A DNA stretch of 64,000 nucleotides from Heterohyrax brucei (Eukaryota > Chordata > Mammalia > Hyracoidea > Procaviidae): positions 68,374,351 through 68,438,350 of the forward strand of contig CM053162.1 of NCBI GenBank assembly GCA_028571685.1, written 5' to 3'. A program made the position numbers and the translations under genes. The notes under the pieces were generated by a model that had not been told where the DNA came from, did not search any database, and was given only the letters and a program-made list of their open reading frames with translations. Of the stretch, positions 44,781 to 53,639 are shown piece by piece (position 1 is the stretch's first letter; the number at the start of each line of letters is the position of its first letter).

Positions 44781-44800
44781 GCCAAAGCCAAGTGTTGTCC
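44781..44800 (-). mobile_element. Micro-insertion of an RTE/SINE 3' end (20 bp)
   Basis: Only 20 bases (GCCAAAGCCAAGTGTTGTCC), antisense to the RTE-type terminus GGCACTTGGCTTTGGC with two changes, between perfect duplications AAATTCTTT at 44772-44780 and 44801-44809. It is the shortest such event in the window. Confidence 0.72.
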
Positions 44801-45454
44801 AAATTCTTTAAATGTTAAAATTATCTGCCTACTTGCTGTCATGTGGTTACCCTTTTTTTAATGTTTGTTTTGTTTTCAGCTTTTCAATAGCCTCTTGACT
44901 TGTCATATAACTTACATAAGAGATTTTTAAAAATGTGTTTGCTCATATCCACTAATCTTTCAGTCTGCTTTTAATGTATGTCTTATGCTCCGTGAGTCTT
45001 CCTGTATGTCATAATTGAAAAAGGCTAACTTGCAAACTTGCATTTATTTCATATTTTCAATACATTAAGATGAATAATTATTAATGCTATAGATTACAAA
45101 AAATGTTCAGTTTATATATACTCTTCATGTCTCCTATTCAAAACACTTATTTTGTTCTACTCATAAAGATCATTCATGGGAAAAATTTAGAAAATTCAGT
45201 TAAAAAATGAAATAGCTTATAAGATATTCCTTAGTGGCTGATGTGTTTTACAGCTTTTATTATGCTTGCTGTATTCCTCTATCATATTTATGCATCAACC
45301 TACTAATAAGAACCATATTTTAATCTCATACTGTATTTTTGTTATGATACATCTCATTTCACCTGAAGATCTTTGGAAATAGTACTGTAATAGCCAACTA
45401 AGCCTTTTTATCATGCCGGCATACTATAATATTTTAGCACCCTACTCTGAGTTT

Positions 45455-45740
45455 AAGTTTTTTCCAATTATGTAAACAAACAGAAAAAAATTTAAAGCAC
45501 TTTTACTTGATTCTCTCAATGCAATTTTCATTACAATAAATCCTTAGAAGTAGAATTCTTAGATCACACAACATGAATATGCTCATCTTTTCCTACACAC
45601 TGCCAATTGCCCACAAAAGACATTTTTCTGACTCTTTGAAGGAGCTATACATGAGGTTTTTCCACTTAACATTCGATGCTGTATTTAAAGTCAACTTCAC
45701 AAGAATAAAAATGCTTGAAAACGTACTATGTATAATATGT
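45455..45740 (-). mobile_element. Old L1 3' fragment
   Basis: AATCCTTAGAAGTAGAATTC, CACTGCCAATTGCCCACAAA and the surrounding layout resemble the antisense of an old L1 3' segment (CTAGAAGTGGAATTGCTGG; TGCCAAATTGCCCTCCA). Heavily diverged. The short open frame here (73 codons) is incidental. Confidence 0.5.
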
Positions 45741-46699
45741 CCTTTTAAACCTCGTTACATATTCTTAGCAATATTTTCACTTGCTGAACCTTGACCACAT
45801 AATGTAATCTGCCAAGGGAGAACAGGTCTACACTACTGGAGATGACCACTAAGATTTTTAACTTAGTAGCTTACTAGTATAAAAAAGCACTTAATTTAAG
45901 AAATGTGAGTTACATATGTCCTTTCGTAACTTGCTTTCTGTACAGAAACACGTTGATATGAAGCTATAGAATACCAATCAGCAATGGAAGTTTTCAGGAG
46001 TAATCAGAGATAAAATATAGATCAACCACATGTAACAGCAAGACTGAGAGCAGGCTTCTCGACAGCAGTAAGGCCAGAAGACAAATAAGATGTGAGATTC
46101 TGAAAAGTAACTCCTCATCTATTCTCTATACCTAGATGAAACATACAGAAGAAAGATGACAAAGTAAAAGTCACAACAAGGTAGATCTTATTCGTAAATA
46201 ACTTTGTGAAGGACTTCTACAAATGTATAACCCAGGAGGAAGAAAACTCAGGTAGAAAATACAGGGAAATAACTATTATGAGCAGAGAGATTTATATTCA
46301 TGTAAGAGAATCTGCATAGAATGACCATAAACAGGAATTTTAATAAAAGAACCTAATGGAAGAGATTAAAATCAAGGTAGAGGCAAAAGAAAGGACGGCA
46401 GTTACAACAGACCCCGTGTAAGAAGAGTCAATCTGGTCTACATGCCCTATGCTGATAGGAAAGAGAGTGGCATCCTGTATTTTGTTTAGCTATTGTCCTG
46501 CCTAGTATCCGTGTTAAAAATGTACTTATTAACATTAAAATCATGTAAGTTAAACACAGGAAATTATATCAATGGCCAGAAAGGAGAAGGTAAGAGAGAT
46601 GGCACTGATAATTAAAGCACAAAACAAGATAAAAATAATTCCGAAAGAATATTAGCTATCAAACATGGCAAATAAAGTCTCTGCTTAGAAGGCCAAAAC

Positions 46700-47210
46700 G
46701 TGTGTTATTGTTGTTAGGGGCCACTGGGTCAGTTCCAACTCCTAGTGACCCTGTGTGTGGCCGAAAACAACACCGCCTGGTTCTTCGGGCTCATCCTTGC
46801 AGCTGCTGTGCCAGTCCACCTTGCTGAGAGTCTTCCTCTTTCTCCTTAACTCTCCAGTTCATCAAGAATGATGCCCTTTTCCAAGGACTGCTGCCTGCTG
46901 ATGACTTGTCCAAAATACAGTCTTGTTGTCCTTGCTTCTCAGAAGTATTCTAGCTCTACTTTTTTCAAGAGAGATTTTTTTCATTCTTCTGACAGTCTAT
47001 GGTATATTCAATATTCTTCACCAACACCATAATTCAAAGGCATCAATTCTTCAGTCTTCCTGATGGATTGTTTGGCTTTTGCATGTAAATGAAGAGATCA
47101 GAAACACCATGACTTGGTTCAGGCATACCTTATTCCCAAGGCAATGTCTTTACTTTTTAACATTTCAAAAAAGTCTTTTGTAGCATGTTGTCCGAAGCGA
47201 ATGGTCTTTA
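46700..47210 (-). mobile_element. RTE LINE fragment
   Basis: Antisense RTE 3' portion starting TATTGTTGTTAGGGGCCACT, with CAATATTCTTCACCAACACC and TTTGCATGTAAATGAAGAG. It is closely related to the piece at 49515-50130. Confidence 0.82.
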
Positions 47211-47418
47211 AAATAGGCACCTGTGAAACAAAGTAATATGTAAAGATTAAAAACAAAAGGATAGAGAAATACACTAAATAGACACATCCAAATGAGAGCA
47301 ACACTAGACAAAATTATCAAGAAAGCATTTTTGGTGACAAACAGCGTCATTACACATAATTGTCAAAGAACGGTTCAACAGGGATGTATGAAGTCTTGAA
47401 ATATGTAATGGCAACGTC

Positions 47419-47975
47419 TATGAGATTCAAAAATGAAGTCCACAATCTCAGTTGTTGTAAGTGCTACATACCCTATTGCTGATGTCACTATGGTCACCTC
47501 CAAAGTACTCCCATTGCAAAGCTATGTGCTGATGCCACTGCCTAGTCCGCCATTCAGAGCAATTCTGGAACTGTTTCTGGAATGGCCATTGTGCATGGTG
47601 GCAAGTTCACTAACTCAACTGTACAGTTGTCTGTGAGGGAGTTTTTATTCAGTAAATAAATAACTGCATTGGAACACCCTCCCTATTCTCCTGGTATAGT
47701 CCCCAGTGACTTTTTTCTTTAAGTGAAGGTAAAGGAAATAACAAAAGGAAGAAATTTGAAGACATTGAGAACATCAGGGATAATACAATAACAGCTCTGA
47801 TGGCCATTCCAGAGGAAGAGTTCCAAAATTGCTTGGAAGGGTGGACAAGGCGCTGGTGTTGGTGTGTAGCTTCCTAAGGTGAGTACTTGGAAAGTGACCA
47901 CAGTGAAACTCAGCAGTGAGGTACATAGCATTTTTTCCTAGGATGAGGTCATGAAGTTAGTTATCAGACCTTGTA
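47419..47975 (+). mobile_element. Composite mariner element, copy 3 (non-autonomous)
   Basis: A 557-bp element flanked by TA at 47419-47420 and 47974-47975, the mariner target duplication. The left arm is an antisense 3' end up to GGAATGGCCATTG. A buried 5' terminal repeat lies at 47594-47626 (CATGGTGGCAAGTTCAC then TAACTCAACTGTACAG). The sense transposase C-terminus follows from CTGTGAGGGAGTTTTTATTC and runs to TTATCAGACCTTG. It shares its junction with copies 1 and 2. There is no intact reading frame. Confidence 0.87.
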
Positions 47976-48159
47976 TGTCACCCATCACAATCCAGACAAG
48001 GCTCTATTTGCTTCACACATTAATCCACCGTGGAGTTCTCACAAATAAACCTGAGGGTCCCTTGTACACATGTGAAAGAGGAGGAAGGAGCAAGTCACAG
48101 TGCCCTGTTCGAGCTTGTGTACTGACGTGTAGATGAAGCCAGTTAACAACTCTGTGAGC

Positions 48160-48362
48160 TGAGCTTGAAGGTCCCTGGGTAGCCCAAAAGATTTATATTA
48201 GACCACCGACTCAGAGTTTGGTGGGTCAAACCACACCCAGGTAACCCAGAGGAAAGACATGGTGACCAGCTTCTGCTAAGGTTATAGCCAAAAAAAGCCC
48301 TCTGGAGCACTTCTGTATTGTAGCACTTGGGTCAGCATGAGTTGGAAACAACTCAACAAGTT
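48160..48362 (+). mobile_element. AfroSINE (long form, diverged)
   Basis: Sense: CCACCGACTCAGAGTTTGGT, GAGGAAAGACATGGTGACCA GCTTCTGCTAAGG (long block), GGTCAGCATGAGTTGGAAAC. First of four SINE copies in the same orientation. Confidence 0.72.
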
Positions 48363-48483
48363 TGAGCCTAGCTCTGAAGCCCAGGTTAGTGCGGGGCACT
48401 AGAAGAAGCTGCCCCAATTACAGCCAGAAACAATCACCTCACATCTGGTGGATCGCAGATTATCTGAGCACACGTGAAACTCT

Positions 48484-48637
48484 TAACAACAGTTATGTGC
48501 TACGGCAGCTAACAAAAGGCAGGTAGTTCAAATCTGCCAGGTGCTCCTTGGAAGTCCATGGGGCAGTTCTACTCTGTTTATAGGGTCGCTATGAGTCAGA
48601 ATTGACTCAACAGCAGTGGATTTGATGTTTGGTTTTT
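48484..48637 (+). mobile_element. AfroSINE (short form)
   Basis: Sense: AACAGTTATGTGCTACGGC, GGTGCTCCTTGGAAGTCCAT, TTATAGGGTCGCTATGAGTC, tail GTGGATTTGATGTTTGG. Confidence 0.88.
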
Positions 48638-48659
48638 ATGGGATCCCTAATGGCCCATT

Positions 48660-48823
48660 ATAAACCCTGGTGGCATACCAGATAAGTGCTACATCTGCTG
48701 ACCAAAAGATCTGCAGTTCAACTCTGCCAGGCACTCCTTGGGAACTCTATGGGTCAGTTTTATTCTGATCTATAGGGTAGCTGTGAGTTAGCATTGACTC
48801 AATGACAGTGGGTTTAGTTTTGG
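48660..48823 (+). mobile_element. AfroSINE (short form)
   Basis: Sense: TAAACCCTGGTGGCATACC head, GGCACTCCTTGGGAACTCTA, CTATAGGGTAGCTGTGAGTT. Confidence 0.88.
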
Positions 48824-48829
48824 TGTTTT

Positions 48830-49015
48830 TACAGTGGTAAAAAGCACTCAGCTGCTAACTAAAATATTAGCAGTTCAAACCCACTAGCTGCTCTAGGGCA
48901 AAAGCTGTGGCACTCTGTTTCTGTAAAGACGACAGCTCTGGAAACTCTGTTGGGTATTTCTACTCTGTCCTATATTGGCGATAGCGATAAGTCTGAATCA
49001 GCTCCACAGCAGCGA
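48830..49015 (+). mobile_element. AfroSINE (long form)
   Basis: Sense: AGTGGTAAAAAGCACTCAGC head, GCAAAAGCTGTGGCACTCTG TTTCTGTAAAGACGACAGC (long block), CTATATTGGCGATAGCGATA. Confidence 0.8.
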
Positions 49016-49514
49016 GGTTTTTTTTGACCACGGACTCTGAGAGGACATAGCCACGGTCAAAAACACACAACAGTTGAGAACAAACAGAGCGTGGCTTCCA
49101 TGATGTCAGTAACTTCTCCAGAAAAATGAAACATGATAACTTCTGTATGGAGACATTGAAAACCAGAGCTTTGAACAGGTTCTTTTCACTGGAACTACTG
49201 CTGACAACTTCCATTTCTAGCAAACTCCCTGCTGAGAACTGCCATTTTCGTACCAGATATACTGTATCAGAATCTACATTTTATCAAGATCTTCAAGGGA
49301 TTCTTTTGTATAGCTTCCTGGGAACTCCTTAGAAATGCAAATTCTCAGCAGAGGTTCCAGCCAGAAATAATTGGTCTGGAGCCCTGTTTAAAACACACAC
49401 ACACACATAAAAAGGACTGCATACAAGAAATACCTCTAAAAAGGACTTATAATGAAAATAATATATATTTAGACAATTAAAGCACATATACCTACATTTT
49501 GTAATTAATTTTGT

Positions 49515-50135
49515 GTTGTTGGTGTCAGGGGCCAGTGAGCTGGTACCACATGATAAGGACTCTGCGTACCACAGAATGGGGGCCCTGCTGAGACCCACGC
49601 CACCCCTACAATCATCCCTCTGTTTGACTCCACCGTTGCTTTGCAGCACTGTGTCACCCCACAGTGTTGACGGTCTTCACCCCAACCCTACCATTTTTTT
49701 TTCACTGATCATCTGCTTTACAAAACACGGTGTCCTTCTCCAAAGACCAGTCCCTCTCGATAACATGTCCAAAGTACATAAAGCGAAGTCCTGCCATAAT
49801 CGCTTCTAAAGAGGTATCTGGCTGTACTTCTTCCAAGACAGAAATGTTTTTCTTCTAGCAGTCCATGGCGTATTCAATATTCTTCACCAACACCATAATT
49901 CAAAGGAATCCATTATTCTTCATTTTTCCTTGTCCAGCTTTTGCATGTATATGAGACGATTGAAAATATCATGCGTAGTCAGGTATACCTTAGTCGTCCT
50001 CAAAGGGACATCTTTATCCAAGTAAATTGAAATTCTTGACAAGTTCAATATTTTCTCCATTATCGTGCTATTGCTTATTGGTCCAGTTGTCAGGATCTTT
50101 GTTTTATCTATTGTATTGCACTTTAGTTGAATGTT
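49515..50135 (-). mobile_element. RTE LINE fragment
   Basis: Antisense RTE 3' portion: TTGTTGGTGTCAGGGGCCAG at the left edge, CAATATTCTTCACCAACACC and CATGTATATGAGACGATTG. On the minus strand about 50010-50110 encodes a KTKILTTGPISNSTIMEKIL stretch, the RTE block after YADD. Frames are short. Confidence 0.82.
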
Positions 50136-50755
50136 CACCAAACAAATTAGTTTCTCATTAAAAACTTTGTCCACAAATCATTTCAAGTCCTCTTTCAGAA
50201 TTCTCTGCCTTTCCCACTAGGTTCCCCTTATTCACTTGTCTAGTGAAAAACACATGTTTCCTGTCCATTCTTGTCTTTTCCTCTTTACTTTCGGGAAGAT
50301 ACTGCACATTTGCTCTTGTATATTTGACTGATCCAAGAAATGAGCTGCTTGTGTGTGTTACTGTTTGTTCTCTAGGTCTGTATGAAAGGAGAACCTTGTG
50401 AGTGACTTCAGTTCTCAATTAGAAGGTTGCCCATGTACCACAGTGTCAGGATTCTTCCAACTTCCATTAGCTCAGTAAAGGTAGTCTATTTGTTTTCTTT
50501 ATAAGTAAGAAATATAAATAGAGATACAGTTTTTTGAAATTATACATGAACATTGTGAATAATGAAAACAAAACATCTGAAAAGCTTGGGCAAAATGGAC
50601 TTTGCTAGAACATAAATTACCAATACTTTTTTAAAGATATGAAATTTTGATATGAATACAGACATTAGGGAAATTGAATGAGTTTTATAAAGATTTATAT
50701 GTTGATTTTAAGAATATAGAAGCGCAAAGTCAAAATAAGACATTAGCACTGGTCT
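50136..50755. other. Unassigned
   Basis: AT-rich. The antisense 86-codon frame at 50158-50418 has no recognisable domain. Confidence 0.5.
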
Positions 50756-50899
50756 TTAAGCCCATTGCTGTCGAGTCCACAGCAGCCCTACAGGACAGAG
50801 TAGAGCTACCCTGCAGAGTTGCCCAGGAGTGCCTGGTGAATTCAAACTGCCTGCCTCCTGGTTAGCAGATGTAACCCTTAACCATGCCACCAGGCTCTT
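50756..50899 (-). mobile_element. AfroSINE (short form)
   Basis: Antisense: AGCCCATTGCTGTCGAGTCC tail, GAGTTGCCCAGGAGTGCCTG, head CCTTAACCATGCCACCAGGC. Confidence 0.88.
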
Positions 50900-51077
50900 C
50901 ACACTGCCCTTTAGAACAACGAAAACAAGAGCTGAATCCTGATCGAAGAGTTTAATGCAGACATGCAAGGATGGGCTAGCGTCAGATAATGCACTCAGGT
51001 ATTAGCTGTGCTTGGTTAATAATTCATCACATTAACTGATTACAGAAGGGAAAACATCATCTGATCTCATGCAAGCC

Positions 51078-51248
51078 AAAAAAAAAAAAAAAACCGCCAC
51101 TGCCAGTGAGTCAGCTCTGACTCAGAGAGAACCCATAGGCCAGAGCAGAACTGGCCCATAGAGTTTCCAAGGAACGCCTGGTAGAGTTGAACTGCTGAGC
51201 TCTTGGTCCGCAGCCCCGGCACTTAACCACTACACCACTAGGGTTTCC
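51078..51248 (-). mobile_element. AfroSINE (short form)
   Basis: Antisense with a long A run at the left: CCGCCACTGCCAGTGAGTCA tail, GAGTTTCCAAGGAACGCCTG, head CACTACACCACTAGGGTTTC. Well preserved. Confidence 0.9.
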
Positions 51249-51304
51249 ATGACCTTCTCCAGAGATGTTTAAAGTCAGGTTGAGGTAGTCACCATCCCCT
51301 CCAC

Positions 51305-51360
51305 AATTGCTATGAGTCAGCATGAACTCGACGGCATTTTTTGTTGTTGTTGTTTTTAGG
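51305..51360 (+). mobile_element. AfroSINE/RTE 3' fragment
   Basis: TTGCTATGAGTCAGCATGAA then CTCGACGGCATTTTTTGTTG and a (TTG)n tail: sense 3' end only, facing the antisense copy to its left. Confidence 0.75.
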
Positions 51361-51639
51361 TCTTGCATATTTCTTATAACAGTTTAGACAGATGGCTACT
51401 TATTTAATCTGCTAAGTCACACTGTGATACACACATGCCATACCTGTGATACAGGCACAGATGATTCCTAAATGCCATGTCCATCCAGTGAGAGCCCGAA
51501 GCTGCAAGACACCTCCTGGACACTAGCACGTGGACAGATGATAGCAGACAACACAGAGAGGTAACTACTGACACGTGGAAATCAATGCTCCCTCGTAAAT
51601 TCCCGTGAGGAATCAGTGTTTACTCCAATCACTGGGCTG

Positions 51640-52439
51640 CCACGTCTCCTGGTTCCTCTCTCCTAGCTGCTTGGTCCAGCTGTCAGTTGGCAGCTTTGGG
51701 ACAGTTCTTGACCAGCATCTCTACAAGCAGAAGTGCTCTGAGAGGTACCCCTCAGTGGGGTGTTCCTAGGCTTGGCAGGCAGGCTCTCTGTGCCCCCTCT
51801 GTGTCCTTTTGCTCTCACCCAGGTGTCCTCCGATGCCCAGACTTGCTTGTGGTCTCAGCTGCCTCAGCTGCTGCTGCAGCTCAATCCTCTCAGACTCTGC
51901 TGCCACCTTGCTCAACAGACCTTGGCTTCTGCTTCTCCTGGCCTCCGCTGCTGTTTTATCCTGGACTCGGCCTGCTACTCAGCCCAGAGCTTCTGTTGCC
52001 TCTGGCAGCAATCCCTTCTGGTGAATCTTCCAATCTCTTTTCCCCTGAGACTAACGTCTTCACCCACAGACAAAGATGGGATGGTGAGAGGTGTTCTTGA
52101 GAACAGAGTACCCAGTCCCTTGGGTACTTCCCATGCTGCTCTCTCCAGCACACAAAGCTGCAGGGAGGCTCCAGCTTCTAAGATTTCCATGAGCATCGCT
52201 GTGGGCTTCCTGAGGCTCTCTTAGCATTAGGCTCTAGGTGATTCCTCTTAGCTTGGGATGGCCCTCACTTATTGGCCTCAGCTGTGGTTCACTCACAGAC
52301 CTGGAACAGGAGGTCAAGTTATTCACTGTGAAGGGGTCTGATATCTAACAAGCACCATCAAAAGCATGTAGGAAATATGCTCATCCACCCTAAAGATGGC
52401 CATGATGGGGCACACGACGCTGAATCCCTGAGGCAACAC
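51640..52439. other. GC-richer, CT-biased block of unknown origin
   Basis: Frames of 137 and 154 codons (51687-52100 and 51760-52224, both plus strand) overlap, together with shorter ones on both strands. They are rich in Leu, Ser and Cys because the DNA is CT-rich and contains CTGCTGCTGCAGCTC-type repeats. No domain or splice context is visible. The block directly precedes a sense L1-3'UTR-like repeat at 52440 and could be its 5' continuation or an unrelated LTR. Confidence 0.5.
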
Positions 52440-52960
52440 CAGGGAAAGAGAGGTGCAGCTCAAGAGCTCTACTAAAAGACCACAACTTATGGTCCAGTGG
52501 CTTGGGGGATCCCCTTGGAGCAGGGCCCCTGGACCTGCTGCTGCTCCTGTCTAGAAAACGCTACTGAGGTCAACTCTTTGAACAAAAATAGACTAGACTC
52601 AGAGACACAATGTGACCATATGGTGAGTGTACTTAATGGTTCTTTGCATTTATAGGATGATGTCCTACTTGGTTCTTTCTAGAAGGGAGTGAAAAGAGCA
52701 GAGAGGAGGGGACAGGAGCTTGTTAAGAATAGAATGTAAAGGTGGAGTGTGCAGTCACGGGGCAAGGAGAAGAGAAGGAGCTGTAGATAGGCAGGCATGT
52801 GAAATTGATTTGCATTGTAAACTTCCACTTAATCACAATAAAAAGTGCAGAAAACATTGCACACAACAAGTAATGTTAGAACATTCATTTAAAAGAAACA
52901 AGAGAAAGATACCACAATTTACCATGATTCTGGAGACCCCAGTATGAAAAATAAGAATAA
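52440..52960 (+). mobile_element. L1 3'UTR-like repeat, sense orientation
   Basis: Reverse complement of the family at 15.8 and 61 kb: GACCTGCTGCTGCTCCTGTC, CAACTCTTTGAACAAAAATA, AGGAGAAGAGAAGGAGCTG, CCACTTAATCACAATAAAA. The AATAAAA near 52838 may be an old polyadenylation signal. The 5' boundary near 52440 is where similarity to the other copies stops. Confidence 0.72.
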
Positions 52961-53489
52961 AAATACAGTGAAAGATATAAAAATTATGAAGAAGGAATAA
53001 AATTGCCATTTCCAAAGGCAACCTACAAAAAAAATGTTACATCTCGTATTTTACAGATAATATTGATGGTTACAGGATCAGCAACATAATAGAAATCAGT
53101 AGTTATTTATGCACCATACATAGACAATTGTTTTTGTTGTTGTCTGGATGCAGACACTCAAGGCCAGGCATGTTGATCTGTGATCTGGGCAGACTCAGCA
53201 ATGAAGAGACAATAGGTGTAGTCACGGCAGCTTTACTGATGCAGTGGCAGGAGGAGGCACAGCACTCAATAGTTGTGCACCTGCCTTGAGGCATGGTGAC
53301 CTTATACACAGTTTCAGAAAAAAAGTGGCTGGTATCCAAATACATGAACGTCAAGGTCAGATTGGTTGTAAACAAGTTGTATCGTACTGCTGAATCACTC
53401 CACCCAGAAGTCCTGCACCCATACAGCTGGAAGGCCTCAAGAGAACAGTCTTCCATGGTGTATTCATAGTTGTTATTTATCTCGGTGTA
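52961..53489. other. Unassigned
   Basis: An antisense 117-codon frame (53103-53456) with several Cys but no recognisable domain. No element identified. Confidence 0.45.
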
Positions 53490-53590
53490 GGTTCTGAGTC
53501 ACAGCAACCCTGCATATAACAGAATGATTTGCTGCTGGGTTCTCTACCATCTGCATGATCTTTGCTCTGCTTGAGCCCAATTTTTTTTAA
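53490..53590 (-). mobile_element. RTE LINE 3'-end fragment
   Basis: A short antisense piece (CAGCAACCCTGCATATAACAG, TGCATGATCTTTGCTCTGC) resembling the RTE 3' end, just left of the long plus-strand copy. Confidence 0.6.
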
Positions 53591-53639
53591 TTGCCTTCTT
53601 AGTGCTTAGATCCTATATTTTAATACCCTTCTGCAACAA

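Larger units (their letters stand above)
43799..46699. other. Mostly unassigned, AT-rich
   Basis: Contains the two micro-insertions (44612, 44781), (TTTG)n at about 44227-44243 and an old L1 fragment (45455-45740). Nothing coding. Confidence 0.5.

Noticed and set aside
48160-49015. CRISPR-like regular repeats
   Set aside because: The regular spacing is head-to-tail SINE copies in a vertebrate genome, with no short identical direct repeats or equal spacers.
51687-52224. Overlapping 137- and 154-codon frames as a host gene
   Set aside because: Composition is driven by CT-rich, CTG-repeated DNA. No domain, splice signals or codon pattern that I can see, and the block abuts a repeat.
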